A stretch of 5,886 nucleotides of DNA, taken from positions 1-5,886 of the forward strand of contig CANHUK010000123.1 in NCBI GenBank assembly GCA_947463755.1, given 5' to 3'. This document shows positions 1-5,886 of this stretch, piece after piece. Within the stretch, counting starts at the first letter, position 1. Each line of letters opens with the position of its first letter. A model generated the notes under the pieces. That model saw only the letters and a list, made by a program, of their open reading frames with translations. It was not told the origin of the DNA and did no database searches. The stretch is from Chitinophagaceae bacterium. GTDB lineage: Bacteria > Bacteroidota > Bacteroidia > Chitinophagales > Chitinophagaceae. The position numbers and the translations under genes were made by a program.

Positions 1-658
1 AATAATTCGCCGGCACTGGAAACTCAGTAGAATCAAAGAGATTAAGATATTTCTGCTCAGGCATCCAGTTGCGATGCGGTGCTTTCTGATTGCATACCAG
101 AAAGAAGGGGCGACTCGTATCCCGCTTGTCGAGCCACTGCATGGCCAGCTCTGCCGTCAGATTCGTGACATATCCGGCATAGTTTTTCACAACGCCGTTT
201 TCGATGAACCGGGGATTATAGTAATCCCCCTGACCGGGCAGGATGTTCCAATAATCAAATCCTTGTGGATCGGACACCAGATGCCATTTGCCGGTGATGG
301 CGGTCTGATATCCCGCCTGCTTCAGCAACTTGACGACCGTCTGCTGGTCGCCGTTGAATCTGGAGTGATTGTCCTTGAAGCCGTTCTTATGACTATGCTT
401 GCCAGTCAGAAAAACTGCCCGGCTTGGACCGCAAATAGAATTGCTGACAAATGCGCGCGTGAACAACATCCCTGAAGCGGCAAGCCTGTCGATCTGAGGT
501 GTCTGATTCAAACCATGCCCATAGGCGCTGATGGCCTGATAGGCATGGTCGTCGCTCATCATGAAGATAATATTCGGACGCTTGGATTGCGCCGCCACAA
601 CGCCCGAAAACAAGAATGTCAGGATCAGTAAAGATGAAACGCGCCGCAATTCTGCCAT
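1..658 (-). CDS. Secreted formylglycine-type sulfatase, N-terminal part (runs off left edge)
   Basis: The frame is open from ATG at 658 to the window edge, giving 219 residues; an in-frame TAG lies 18 bp upstream, so this start is the natural one. No Shine-Dalgarno sequence is visible. Residues 1-23 look like a signal peptide (Arg5-Arg6, hydrophobic LLILTFLF, Ala22-Ala23), so the enzyme should be periplasmic or surface-exposed. The sulfatase fold begins at RPNIIFMMSDDH, where Asp36-Asp37 are the expected metal ligands. The signature CGPSR at 76-80, followed by LTG, is the Cys-type active site, in which Cys76 is converted to formylglycine. GKWH (Lys124, His126) and KAPH (Lys192, His195) match further conserved catalytic positions. 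Family members hydrolyse sulfate esters, often on glycans. The segments HLVSDPQGFDYW and KAPHRNWMP resemble proteins annotated as N-acetylglucosamine-6-sulfatase or mucin-desulfating sulfatase, but that substrate is inferred from memory of the family. It lies 59 bp downstream of the barrel gene on the same strand. Roughly half the protein is missing, since such enzymes usually have 450-550 residues. Confidence 0.93.
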   Translation of the reverse strand, partial: MAELRRVSSLLILTFLFSGVVAAQSKRPNIIFMMSDDHAYQAISAYGHGLNQTPQIDRLAASGMLFTRAFVSNSICGPSRAVFLTGKHSHKNGFKDNHSRFNGDQQTVVKLLKQAGYQTAITGKWHLVSDPQGFDYWNILPGQGDYYNPRFIENGVVKNYAGYVTNLTAELAMQWLDKRDTSRPFFLVCNQKAPHRNWMPEQKYLNLFDSTEFPVPANY

Positions 659-689
659 GATTCGGATTGTTTGCTAACAAGATACGAAT

Positions 690-718
690 CAAAATGATGC
701 CACGGGAAACCGCATCAT
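690..718 (-). terminator. Weak intrinsic-terminator-like hairpin after the barrel gene
   Basis: Read on the minus strand, ATGATGC (718 to 712) pairs perfectly with GCATCAT (700 to 694) around an 11-nt loop, and the second arm runs into a short T tract (TTTT, then GATT). The first arm begins inside the TGA stop codon of the barrel gene. The stem has only three G-C pairs and the T tract is short, so any termination is probably partial. Read-through would let the downstream sulfatase share the transcript. It could also be a chance inverted repeat. Confidence 0.35.
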
Positions 719-3543
719 CAGAAACCGCCGCCCCGCCTGTATTCCATGCCACGGCTGCGATCCATCCCACTCTGACCCGGCGTTTGCTGGCCCGTGAACC
801 GACTCAACCGGTAAGTGAAGGTCACCATAAAATACTGCGTCAGTCGGTTGGTGCGGGTATCCGTAATGCTGTTGCCCGTTACGCTCCGGTTGATGTTCGT
901 TGCCTGTTTGAAGATATCATAAGCGCTGAAACGCAGGAATCCATTCTTCTTCTTGAACACCGTCTTTTCCAGCGACGCATTCATCAGGGCTATGTTCCCA
1001 TTCACCCCTGCGGCCAGTCCATTGTTGATCATATAGTCGAAATCATAACGGAAGATCCAGCCGCCCTTCAGATCCACGCGCGCATTTGACGTGAGCGTCC
1101 AGGAGTTGAAATCGAGGTTCTGCTGGCCCGGCAGGGAATAACGTGCCGTGTTGAGCGAATACCGCGCGCCGGCATCCCATTCCAACCACTCCTTGAAGTT
1201 GAATTCAAACTTGAAGCCTTGGGACACCAGCGTGTTCCTGCCCACATTCCGTGCGCTGTCGATCAGATTGATATTATGATTGAAGTTCACCGTACCATTC
1301 AGGCTGAACACATATCTGCGATTCTGGAAAGGCTTACTGAAATTGTAAAAGCCCGTCGCGTTGTAGTACCCGTCTACGTTTTCAGGGATCGTAAGCTGCG
1401 ACCCGGACCTACCCAGGCGAATGCTGTTGTTCACGATCTTATCCTGTGTGAAACTGAAATTCGATCCGACAAAGAACACACGTCCGCTGGTAAAATTAAA
1501 ATTGTTGAAGAACAGACTCAGGTTATGATTCTGCTCGGGCTTCAGGAAAGGATTACCCTGTGTCTGGTACTGCGGATTCGAGTTATCAAGCACCGGCTGC
1601 AGCTGGTTGAAACTCGGCTGACGTGCACTGCCCTGATAATTAAAATTCAAAGTCTTCGTCCGCGTGAAATTAACGGCCAAACGGGCCACAGGGAATACAT
1701 TCACCCGCTTCTGCGGCGTATAACTGCTATCCTTGGTGATAGAGTAGCCATTCAGATTCACCGGTTGCAGGTTCACCCCCAGCGAGTAGTTATATTTCTT
1801 TTTTATCGTGCGAATATTTGCACCGACCCGCTGGTTGATGAACGTATTCTCGAACGCATTGCTCAACTGAGCGTTCAACAGCCATTCGCCATTGGGCTGG
1901 TAAACAAAGGCCTCCTTGTCGTTGTGCGACAAGGAATAGTTATAGGCATAGATCAGATCCAAATAACGATCGCGCATGATCGGTTCAGAATAATTGATCC
2001 GCACCCCGTAGTTACGGCTGAAATTATCCTGATTGATGAGCTGGCGAAGGGTGTTCTCCAACGGGATCGGCAGGTTCATATTCCGGGTGAAATTCAGTTT
2101 CTCGCTCTCGCTGTCATTGTCGTTTCCGCCGAGGTTGATATTGGTGGCCAGATTCCGACCCCGCTTGCGGAATTTCAGATTCCAGATGGCATTGACGGAG
2201 ATGTTGGGCGTCAGGCTGCTTGAGGTGTCGCCATTCCGGCCCTGACTGGTCATGGTATTCTTGGCATCGAGGAAATTGAAATCGCTGGAGGAACGATTTT
2301 CGCTCATCCCATAGGTGATGCTCGGACTGACCTTGATGTAATTGAATGAGTCGATATTGTACTCCAGGTTCAGGAATGCCCGATGATTGTTGCTGAGATT
2401 GTTGCTGATGGTCTTCTGGTTGTTCGTGAAATTCCCGCTGGCGAAGAAATTCTGCTGGGTGACATCACGCAGCACATCCGTAGACCTGCGGGTGAAACTA
2501 TAACTGCCATAGAACGAACCCTTCCCATTCTCAAAATCCTGACGATAGTTGGTACCGATGGAATTCGTCTGAGAAATGCCATCGTTGCCACCGCCACCGC
2601 CGCCGCCTCGGTTGCCACCGCCACCGCCACCGGCATCAACCGCTGCCATTACCGCGCGACCGATCCCGCCGGAATTCAGGTCACGGCCACCACCGCCACC
2701 GCCATCGTTGAAGACGCTGGCGTTGGAATTGTTCGAATTACCGGTGATCGAGAGCTGTTTATTATTATTGAAGATGTTCGTATTCAGCGTACCCTGGTAG
2801 CGGTCGTCGGTGCCAACACCCAGCGTGCCCCTGCCGAATACCCCTTTGTTCTTATCTTTTTTCAGCTGGAGATTGAGCACTTTCTCCGGCTCACCATCCT
2901 TGATCCCGGAAATATTGGCCATATCACCATAGTCGTCGATGATCTGAACCTTGTCGATCAGATCGGCCGGCAATTCGCGGGTCGCCGCCTTCGGGTCGCC
3001 ACCAAAGAAATCCTTGCCGTTCACCTTCACGCGGGTAACCGTTTTACCCTGCGCCGTAATATTACCTGCCTTGTCGACCTCGATGCCCGGAAGTTTCTTC
3101 AGCAGGTCCTCGGTCATGGCATTCGGCTTTACCATGGTTGAATCGATCTTGTATTCCACCGTATCCTCCTTCACGACGATGGGCGGCGTGGTGATGACGA
3201 TCTCCTGCAGGGTAGTGGCAAAAGGCTGCATGGCGATATCCTCCAGGCGAATATCCTCCTGCACCGGATCAAAGCTGAAGGTGCGCTCTGTGACCGCATA
3301 GCCGATGTTGGAGACGCTGATATTGAACTTCGAGACCGGCACCTTCTTCAGGATGAACGCACCGTTGTTGTTCGTGACGGCCCGAAGCGTATCCCTGCTC
3401 CCCACGGCATACAGTTTCACCGTGGCTCTCGACAGCGCATTGCCTGCCGTGTCGATCAACCTGCCGGTCACCTGACGGGAAACCTGAGCACTGAGCGACG
3501 AAAGCATGGACAGGAAGATAAAAAATGCAAGGATCTGCTTCAT
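718..3543 (-). CDS. Outer-membrane beta-barrel protein, TonB-receptor-like, with carboxypeptidase-regulatory-like N-terminus
   Basis: This is a complete 941-residue protein ending in TGA at 720-718. I chose ATG at 3543 because it begins a clear signal peptide (MKQILAFFIFLSMLSSLSA, likely cleaved before Gln20). The frame stays open 276 bp further upstream, but that stretch lacks a signal peptide and is unlike protein. Residues 23-105 form a carboxypeptidase-regulatory-like beta domain (VTGRLIDTAGNAL, then a GAFILKKVP turn). Residues 120-230 are plug-like: DTVEYKIDS, EDLLKKLPGIEVDKAGNITAQGK, then VNGKDFFGGDPKAATRELPADLIDKVQI. A glycine-rich linker fills about 279-322. Asn- and aromatic-rich alternating strands follow to the last strand, YFMVTFTYRLSRF (904-916), and a 25-residue Arg/Gly tail ends in Phe941. 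The architecture matches Bacteroidota outer-membrane barrels of the OMP_b-brl_3 type, often annotated as TonB-dependent receptors. No TonB box is evident and no SusD follows, so energised transport and the ligand remain unknown. No promoter could be assigned. Confidence 0.92.
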   Translation of the reverse strand: MKQILAFFIFLSMLSSLSAQVSRQVTGRLIDTAGNALSRATVKLYAVGSRDTLRAVTNNNGAFILKKVPVSKFNISVSNIGYAVTERTFSFDPVQEDIRLEDIAMQPFATTLQEIVITTPPIVVKEDTVEYKIDSTMVKPNAMTEDLLKKLPGIEVDKAGNITAQGKTVTRVKVNGKDFFGGDPKAATRELPADLIDKVQIIDDYGDMANISGIKDGEPEKVLNLQLKKDKNKGVFGRGTLGVGTDDRYQGTLNTNIFNNNKQLSITGNSNNSNASVFNDGGGGGGRDLNSGGIGRAVMAAVDAGGGGGGNRGGGGGGGNDGISQTNSIGTNYRQDFENGKGSFYGSYSFTRRSTDVLRDVTQQNFFASGNFTNNQKTISNNLSNNHRAFLNLEYNIDSFNYIKVSPSITYGMSENRSSSDFNFLDAKNTMTSQGRNGDTSSSLTPNISVNAIWNLKFRKRGRNLATNINLGGNDNDSESEKLNFTRNMNLPIPLENTLRQLINQDNFSRNYGVRINYSEPIMRDRYLDLIYAYNYSLSHNDKEAFVYQPNGEWLLNAQLSNAFENTFINQRVGANIRTIKKKYNYSLGVNLQPVNLNGYSITKDSSYTPQKRVNVFPVARLAVNFTRTKTLNFNYQGSARQPSFNQLQPVLDNSNPQYQTQGNPFLKPEQNHNLSLFFNNFNFTSGRVFFVGSNFSFTQDKIVNNSIRLGRSGSQLTIPENVDGYYNATGFYNFSKPFQNRRYVFSLNGTVNFNHNINLIDSARNVGRNTLVSQGFKFEFNFKEWLEWDAGARYSLNTARYSLPGQQNLDFNSWTLTSNARVDLKGGWIFRYDFDYMINNGLAAGVNGNIALMNASLEKTVFKKKNGFLRFSAYDIFKQATNINRSVTGNSITDTRTNRLTQYFMVTFTYRLSRFTGQQTPGQSGMDRSRGMEYRRGGGF
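2587..2703 (-). repeat. In-frame GGT/GGC codon repeats encoding a poly-glycine linker
   Basis: Three short tandem tracts of alternating GGT and GGC codons lie within the barrel gene. They cover 2686-2703 (six Gly codons, residues 281-286), 2614-2631 (six Gly, 305-310) and 2587-2607 (seven Gly, 313-319). Asn-Arg separates the second and third tracts, and a short stretch containing GRAVMAAVDA separates the first from the second. Because the unit is a multiple of three, slippage would change linker length without shifting the frame. The linker joins the plug-like domain to the barrel. Confidence 0.85.
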
Positions 3544-3713
3544 GGATGTAAAGATATTGAGTATGAGATGCCTATTGGACCGGTTTCCTTTGCCGAACCG
3601 CTTAAAAATGGGATGAACGGCGATTTTTCGGCTTGAAGGCGGATCAGCGTCCTGTAAGCCCCCCAAAAACGCAGTACGGTTCCGGTAACGCATGAACTCA
3701 CACGGGCGGATGA

Positions 3714-3780
3714 ATTGACAGAAGCCACATCTTCGCGCTGTGAAGGTAACCGCCGGTTGCATACCTTTGCGTCTGTCAAT
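3714..3780. repeat. 9-bp inverted repeat flanking the secA promoter box
   Basis: ATTGACAGA at 3714-3722 is the exact reverse complement of TCTGTCAAT at 3772-3780, with 49 bp between the arms. The right arm starts 2 bp after the TACCTTTG box, near the expected transcription start. The TCTGTC core recurs directly afterwards at 3780-3785, giving three copies of the core in two orientations. This could be a regulator-binding array. A 9-bp pair in a region this size is only moderately unlikely by chance. Confidence 0.4.
3762..3769 (+). promoter_or_regulatory. Bacteroidota-type -7 box (TACCTTTG) for secA
   Basis: TACCTTTG fits the TAnnTTTG -7 element used by the primary sigma factor in Bacteroidota, and the following C is common there. 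Transcription would begin around 3775, giving a secA leader of about 80 nt. The upstream -33 element is poor: CTG at 3738-3740 is the nearest to the expected TTG. A perfect TTGACA at 3715-3720 is too far upstream to act as its partner. The leader contains a weak GGAAGA 14 bp before the start codon. Confidence 0.55.
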
Positions 3781-3856
3781 CTGTCGGTCAGAACCATGAC
3801 TGCACGGATTTTGAAGCAATAATTATCCCGCGCAGCGGAAGACATAACCACACGAC

Positions 3857-5886
3857 ATGTTCAATTTCTTATCCAAGCTGCTGGGTGGCAGCAAGTCAGA
3901 GAAGGACGTCAAACTGATCAGACCGGTCGTCGAAGAGATCAACCGGCATTTCCTTTCCTACAGATCCCTCGACAACGATGCCCTCCGAGGCAAAACCCTT
4001 GAATTCCGTCAGCGCATCCGCGAACATCTCACCGGCATCGACGAGGAGATCGCAGGCCTCAACGCGAAGGCGGAGGCCCTTGATCCCTCGGATATCATCG
4101 GTCGAGACGATATCTATCAGGAGATCGACCGGCTGCGAAAAAAACGCAACGAACAGATCGAAGAAGTGCTGAAGGCCATTCTGCCGGAGGCGTTTGCCGT
4201 CGTAAAGGAAGCCGCCAGGCGCTTCACGGAAAATACGGAACTGGTATCCGCGGCCACCCCGCTCGACCGCGACCTGAGTGTCAGGAAGGAACATGTCCGC
4301 ATTGAAGGGGACAATTCGATCTTCAGGAATAGCTGGATGGCGGCGGGCAACCTGGTGACCTGGAACATGGTGCATTACGACGTGCAGCTCATTGGCGGCA
4401 CCGTCCTCCATGACGGAAAGATCGCGGAGATGTCCACCGGCGAGGGTAAAACCCTTGTGTCCACCCTGCCTGCGTACCTGAACGCACTGCCGGGAGAAGG
4501 TGTGCACATCGTCACGGTGAACGACTACCTGGCACGTCGAGACAGCGAATGGAATGGTACCCTCTTCGAATGGCTGGGACTCACCGTTGATTGCATCGAC
4601 AGGCACGACCCCCACAGTGAGGCGCGCCGGAAGGCCTATCAGTGCGACATCACCTATGGCACGAATAACGAATTCGGCTTCGATTACCTCCGCGATAATA
4701 TGGTGCACAATCCGGAGGAGATGGTGCAGCGCCGGCATCACTTCGCGATGGTGGATGAGGTGGACAGCGTACTGATCGACGATGCGCGAACACCGCTCAT
4801 CATATCCGGTCCTGTTCCGAAGGGCGATGACCAGCAATTCCACATCCTCAAACCCCGCGTGCAACAGCTGGTGGAAGTCCAGCGACAGATCGTCAACAAA
4901 TCCCTGCTGGAGGCCCGTAAGCTGATGGCTGAAGGTAAGGACGACCCACAGACGGGCGGGCTGCACCTCATGCGCGCCTATCGCGGACTGCCCAAGAACA
5001 CCGCCCTCATCAAGCTCCTCAGCGAGTCCGGGGTCAGGGTCAAACTACAGAAGGCTGAAAATCATTACCTGGCTGATCAGCAGAAACTGATGCCGGAGGT
5101 CGATGAAGAACTCTACTTTCACATTGATGAGAAGAACAAGCAGGTCGAACTGACCGACAAGGGTTTGCATTACATCACCCGGAGCGGTGAAGATCCCAAC
5201 TTCTTTGTCCTCCCCGACCTCAGCACTGCCCTCGCCGAGATCGAGCGGACGGAAAGCGACCCCGAGGCCCGGCTTCACCGCAAAGAAACGTTACTGAGCG
5301 ACTACGCCCAGAAAGCTGACCGGATACACACCGTACAACAGTTGCTCAAGGCATATTCTCTGTTCGACAAAGACGTGGAATACGTGGTGATGGACGGACA
5401 GGTCAAGATCGTGGACGAACAGACCGGTCGTATCCTCGATGGCCGACGCTACAGCGACGGCCTGCACCAGGCCATAGAAGCGAAAGAAAACGTGAAGATC
5501 GAGGCGGCTACTCAAACCTACGCGACCGTCACGCTCCAGAACTATTTCCGGATGTATCACAAGCTCGCGGGCATGACCGGTACTGCCGAAACCGAAGCCG
5601 CGGAATTGTGGAACATCTACAAACTGGATGTGGTATCCATCCCGACCCATCTGCCGCTGGTCCGTAAGGATCACGACGACCTTGTATACAAGACGAAGCG
5701 TGAAAAATACAAGGCTGTCATCGAGGAGATCGAGAAACTGCGCAACGAGGGACGTCCCGCCCTGGTGGGTACAACCTCGGTGGAGGTAAGCGAATTGCTG
5801 AGCCGAATGCTGTCGCAGAAGAAGATCCCCCACAACGTGCTCAACGCTAAGCAGCATGCCCGGGAGGCGCAGATAGTCCAGGAAGC
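3857..5886 (+). CDS. secA: Preprotein translocase ATPase SecA, N-terminal 676 residues (runs off right edge)
   Basis: SecA is the motor that binds preproteins and, using ATP, drives them through the SecYEG channel in the inner membrane. ATG at 3857 gives [19 protein letters not shown], a typical SecA N-terminus. The Walker A motif is MSTGEGKT at 192-199 (Lys198). NDYLARRD and [16 protein letters not shown] follow, then the DEVD Walker B box at 300-303 in [19 protein letters not shown]. The preprotein cross-linking domain extends from about 320 to near VDEQTGR (519-525). [11 protein letters not shown] (529-539) and GMTGTAETE (from 572) lead into the second nucleotide-binding domain, and the window ends in [16 protein letters not shown]. 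Compared with E. coli SecA as I recall it, there is extra sequence around residues 55-100, around 130-165 and, largest, around 325-400. Such enlarged forms of 1,000-1,100 residues are usual in Bacteroidota. The remaining helical domains and C-terminus lie outside. It is divergent from the barrel gene, with the TACCTTTG promoter about 90 bp upstream. Confidence 0.98.
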   Translation, partial: MFNFLSKLLGGSKSEKDVKLIRPVVEEINRHFLSYRSLDNDALRGKTLEFRQRIREHLTGIDEEIAGLNAKAEALDPSDIIGRDDIYQEIDRLRKKRNEQIEEVLKAILPEAFAVVKEAARRFTENTELVSAATPLDRDLSVRKEHVRIEGDNSIFRNSWMAAGNLVTWNMVHYDVQLIGGTVLHDGKIAEMSTGEGKTLVSTLPAYLNALPGEGVHIVTVNDYLARRDSEWNGTLFEWLGLTVDCIDRHDPHSEARRKAYQCDITYGTNNEFGFDYLRDNMVHNPEEMVQRRHHFAMVDEVDSVLIDDARTPLIISGPVPKGDDQQFHILKPRVQQLVEVQRQIVNKSLLEARKLMAEGKDDPQTGGLHLMRAYRGLPKNTALIKLLSESGVRVKLQKAENHYLADQQKLMPEVDEELYFHIDEKNKQVELTDKGLHYITRSGEDPNFFVLPDLSTALAEIERTESDPEARLHRKETLLSDYAQKADRIHTVQQLLKAYSLFDKDVEYVVMDGQVKIVDEQTGRILDGRRYSDGLHQAIEAKENVKIEAATQTYATVTLQNYFRMYHKLAGMTGTAETEAAELWNIYKLDVVSIPTHLPLVRKDHDDLVYKTKREKYKAVIEEIEKLRNEGRPALVGTTSVEVSELLSRMLSQKKIPHNVLNAKQHAREAQIVQE

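Larger units (their letters stand above)
3544..3856. other. Divergent intergenic region between barrel gene and secA
   Basis: This 313-bp stretch separates the two divergent starts and should contain both promoters. A convincing box is visible only for secA. For the barrel gene I found no TAnnTTTG match on the minus strand at a usable distance; the nearest resemblance, TATCTTTA at 3556-3549, is too close to the start codon. Small inverted repeats occur on the barrel-gene side: CGGTT/AACCG at 3581-3600, AAAAAT/ATTTTT at 3604-3628 and GGCTT/AAGCC at 3630-3660. Each has arms of five or six bases and may be chance. No tRNA, riboswitch or small protein gene was recognised. Confidence 0.7.

Noticed and set aside
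1219..2223. 334-codon open frame on the plus strand opposite the barrel gene
   Set aside because: It lies wholly antisense to a well-supported gene, and its translation is an Ile/Val/Arg-rich mix with no domain pattern, as expected from the codon bias of the opposite strand.
2383..3141. 252-codon plus-strand open frame with Ala/Thr-rich repeats
   Set aside because: It is antisense to the barrel gene; its ATATA-like repeats are the other-strand reading of the glycine codon tracts.
3715..3720. Perfect TTGACA as a sigma70 -35 element
   Set aside because: No TATAAT-like hexamer lies 16-18 bp downstream, it is about 41 bp from the TACCTTTG box, and Bacteroidota primary promoters do not use this -35 consensus.
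3544..3819. Open in-frame extension of the barrel gene, 92 codons upstream of the chosen start, beginning at a TTG
   Set aside because: The added sequence is Arg/Cys-rich, resembles no domain, would bury the signal peptide inside the protein, and overlaps the divergent promoter region. The ATG at 3543 gives a normal signal peptide.
3828..3838. CCGC-GCA-GCGG hairpin in the secA leader
   Set aside because: A 4-bp stem with a 3-nt loop is too small to suggest a riboswitch or attenuator, and there is no alternative pairing or leader peptide around it.
4781..4787. SecA has IDDART instead of the IDEART seen in many bacteria
   Set aside because: The change is conservative and, as I recall, common in Bacteroidota SecA; the DEVD catalytic box is intact, so it is a lineage trait rather than a defect.
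3896..4966. 356-codon minus-strand open frame opposite secA
   Set aside because: It is fully antisense to secA, which is supported by many conserved motifs; the His/Val/Asp-rich translation shows no recognisable fold.
5291..5857. 188-codon minus-strand open frame opposite secA
   Set aside because: It is a shadow of the conserved SecA coding sequence, with no independent support.

Overview
The window holds parts of three ordinary-looking genes and one short regulatory region. It most likely comes from a Bacteroidota bacterium, probably Chitinophagia or a relative. Four things point there: a 941-residue outer-membrane beta-barrel protein with an N-terminal carboxypeptidase-regulatory-like domain, a secreted formylglycine-type sulfatase, a SecA with large insertions and the IDDART form of its DEVD region, and a TAnnTTTG-type promoter box (TACCTTTGC) upstream of secA. 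Shine-Dalgarno sequences are weak or absent at all three starts, which also fits that phylum. The genus cannot be fixed from this sequence.

Layout. Positions 1-658 (minus strand) carry the N-terminal 219 residues of an exported sulfatase whose C-terminal part lies beyond the left edge. A 59-bp gap follows, with a weak terminator-like hairpin overlapping the stop codon of the next gene. Positions 718-3543 (minus strand) are a complete outer-membrane beta-barrel / TonB-receptor-like gene, transcribed toward the sulfatase. It has a signal peptide, a regulatory domain, a plug-like domain, a very glycine-rich linker and a long barrel. Positions 3544-3856 are the divergent intergenic region, with a good promoter candidate for secA and a few small inverted repeats around it. 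Positions 3857-5886 (plus strand) are the first 676 residues of SecA, cut by the right edge.

How the genes relate. The barrel protein and sulfatase share a strand and could be co-transcribed, suggesting surface handling of a sulfated substrate, but there is no SusD-like partner or glycoside hydrolase in view, so a polysaccharide utilisation locus is not established. secA is a divergent housekeeping gene; its product exports proteins with signal peptides like those on the other two genes, but the adjacency is probably incidental.

I found no RNA genes, CRISPR array, insertion sequence or phage gene, and no convincing undescribed system. The points most worth checking are the glycine-rich linker in the barrel protein, the repeats flanking the secA promoter, and the substrate of the sulfatase.
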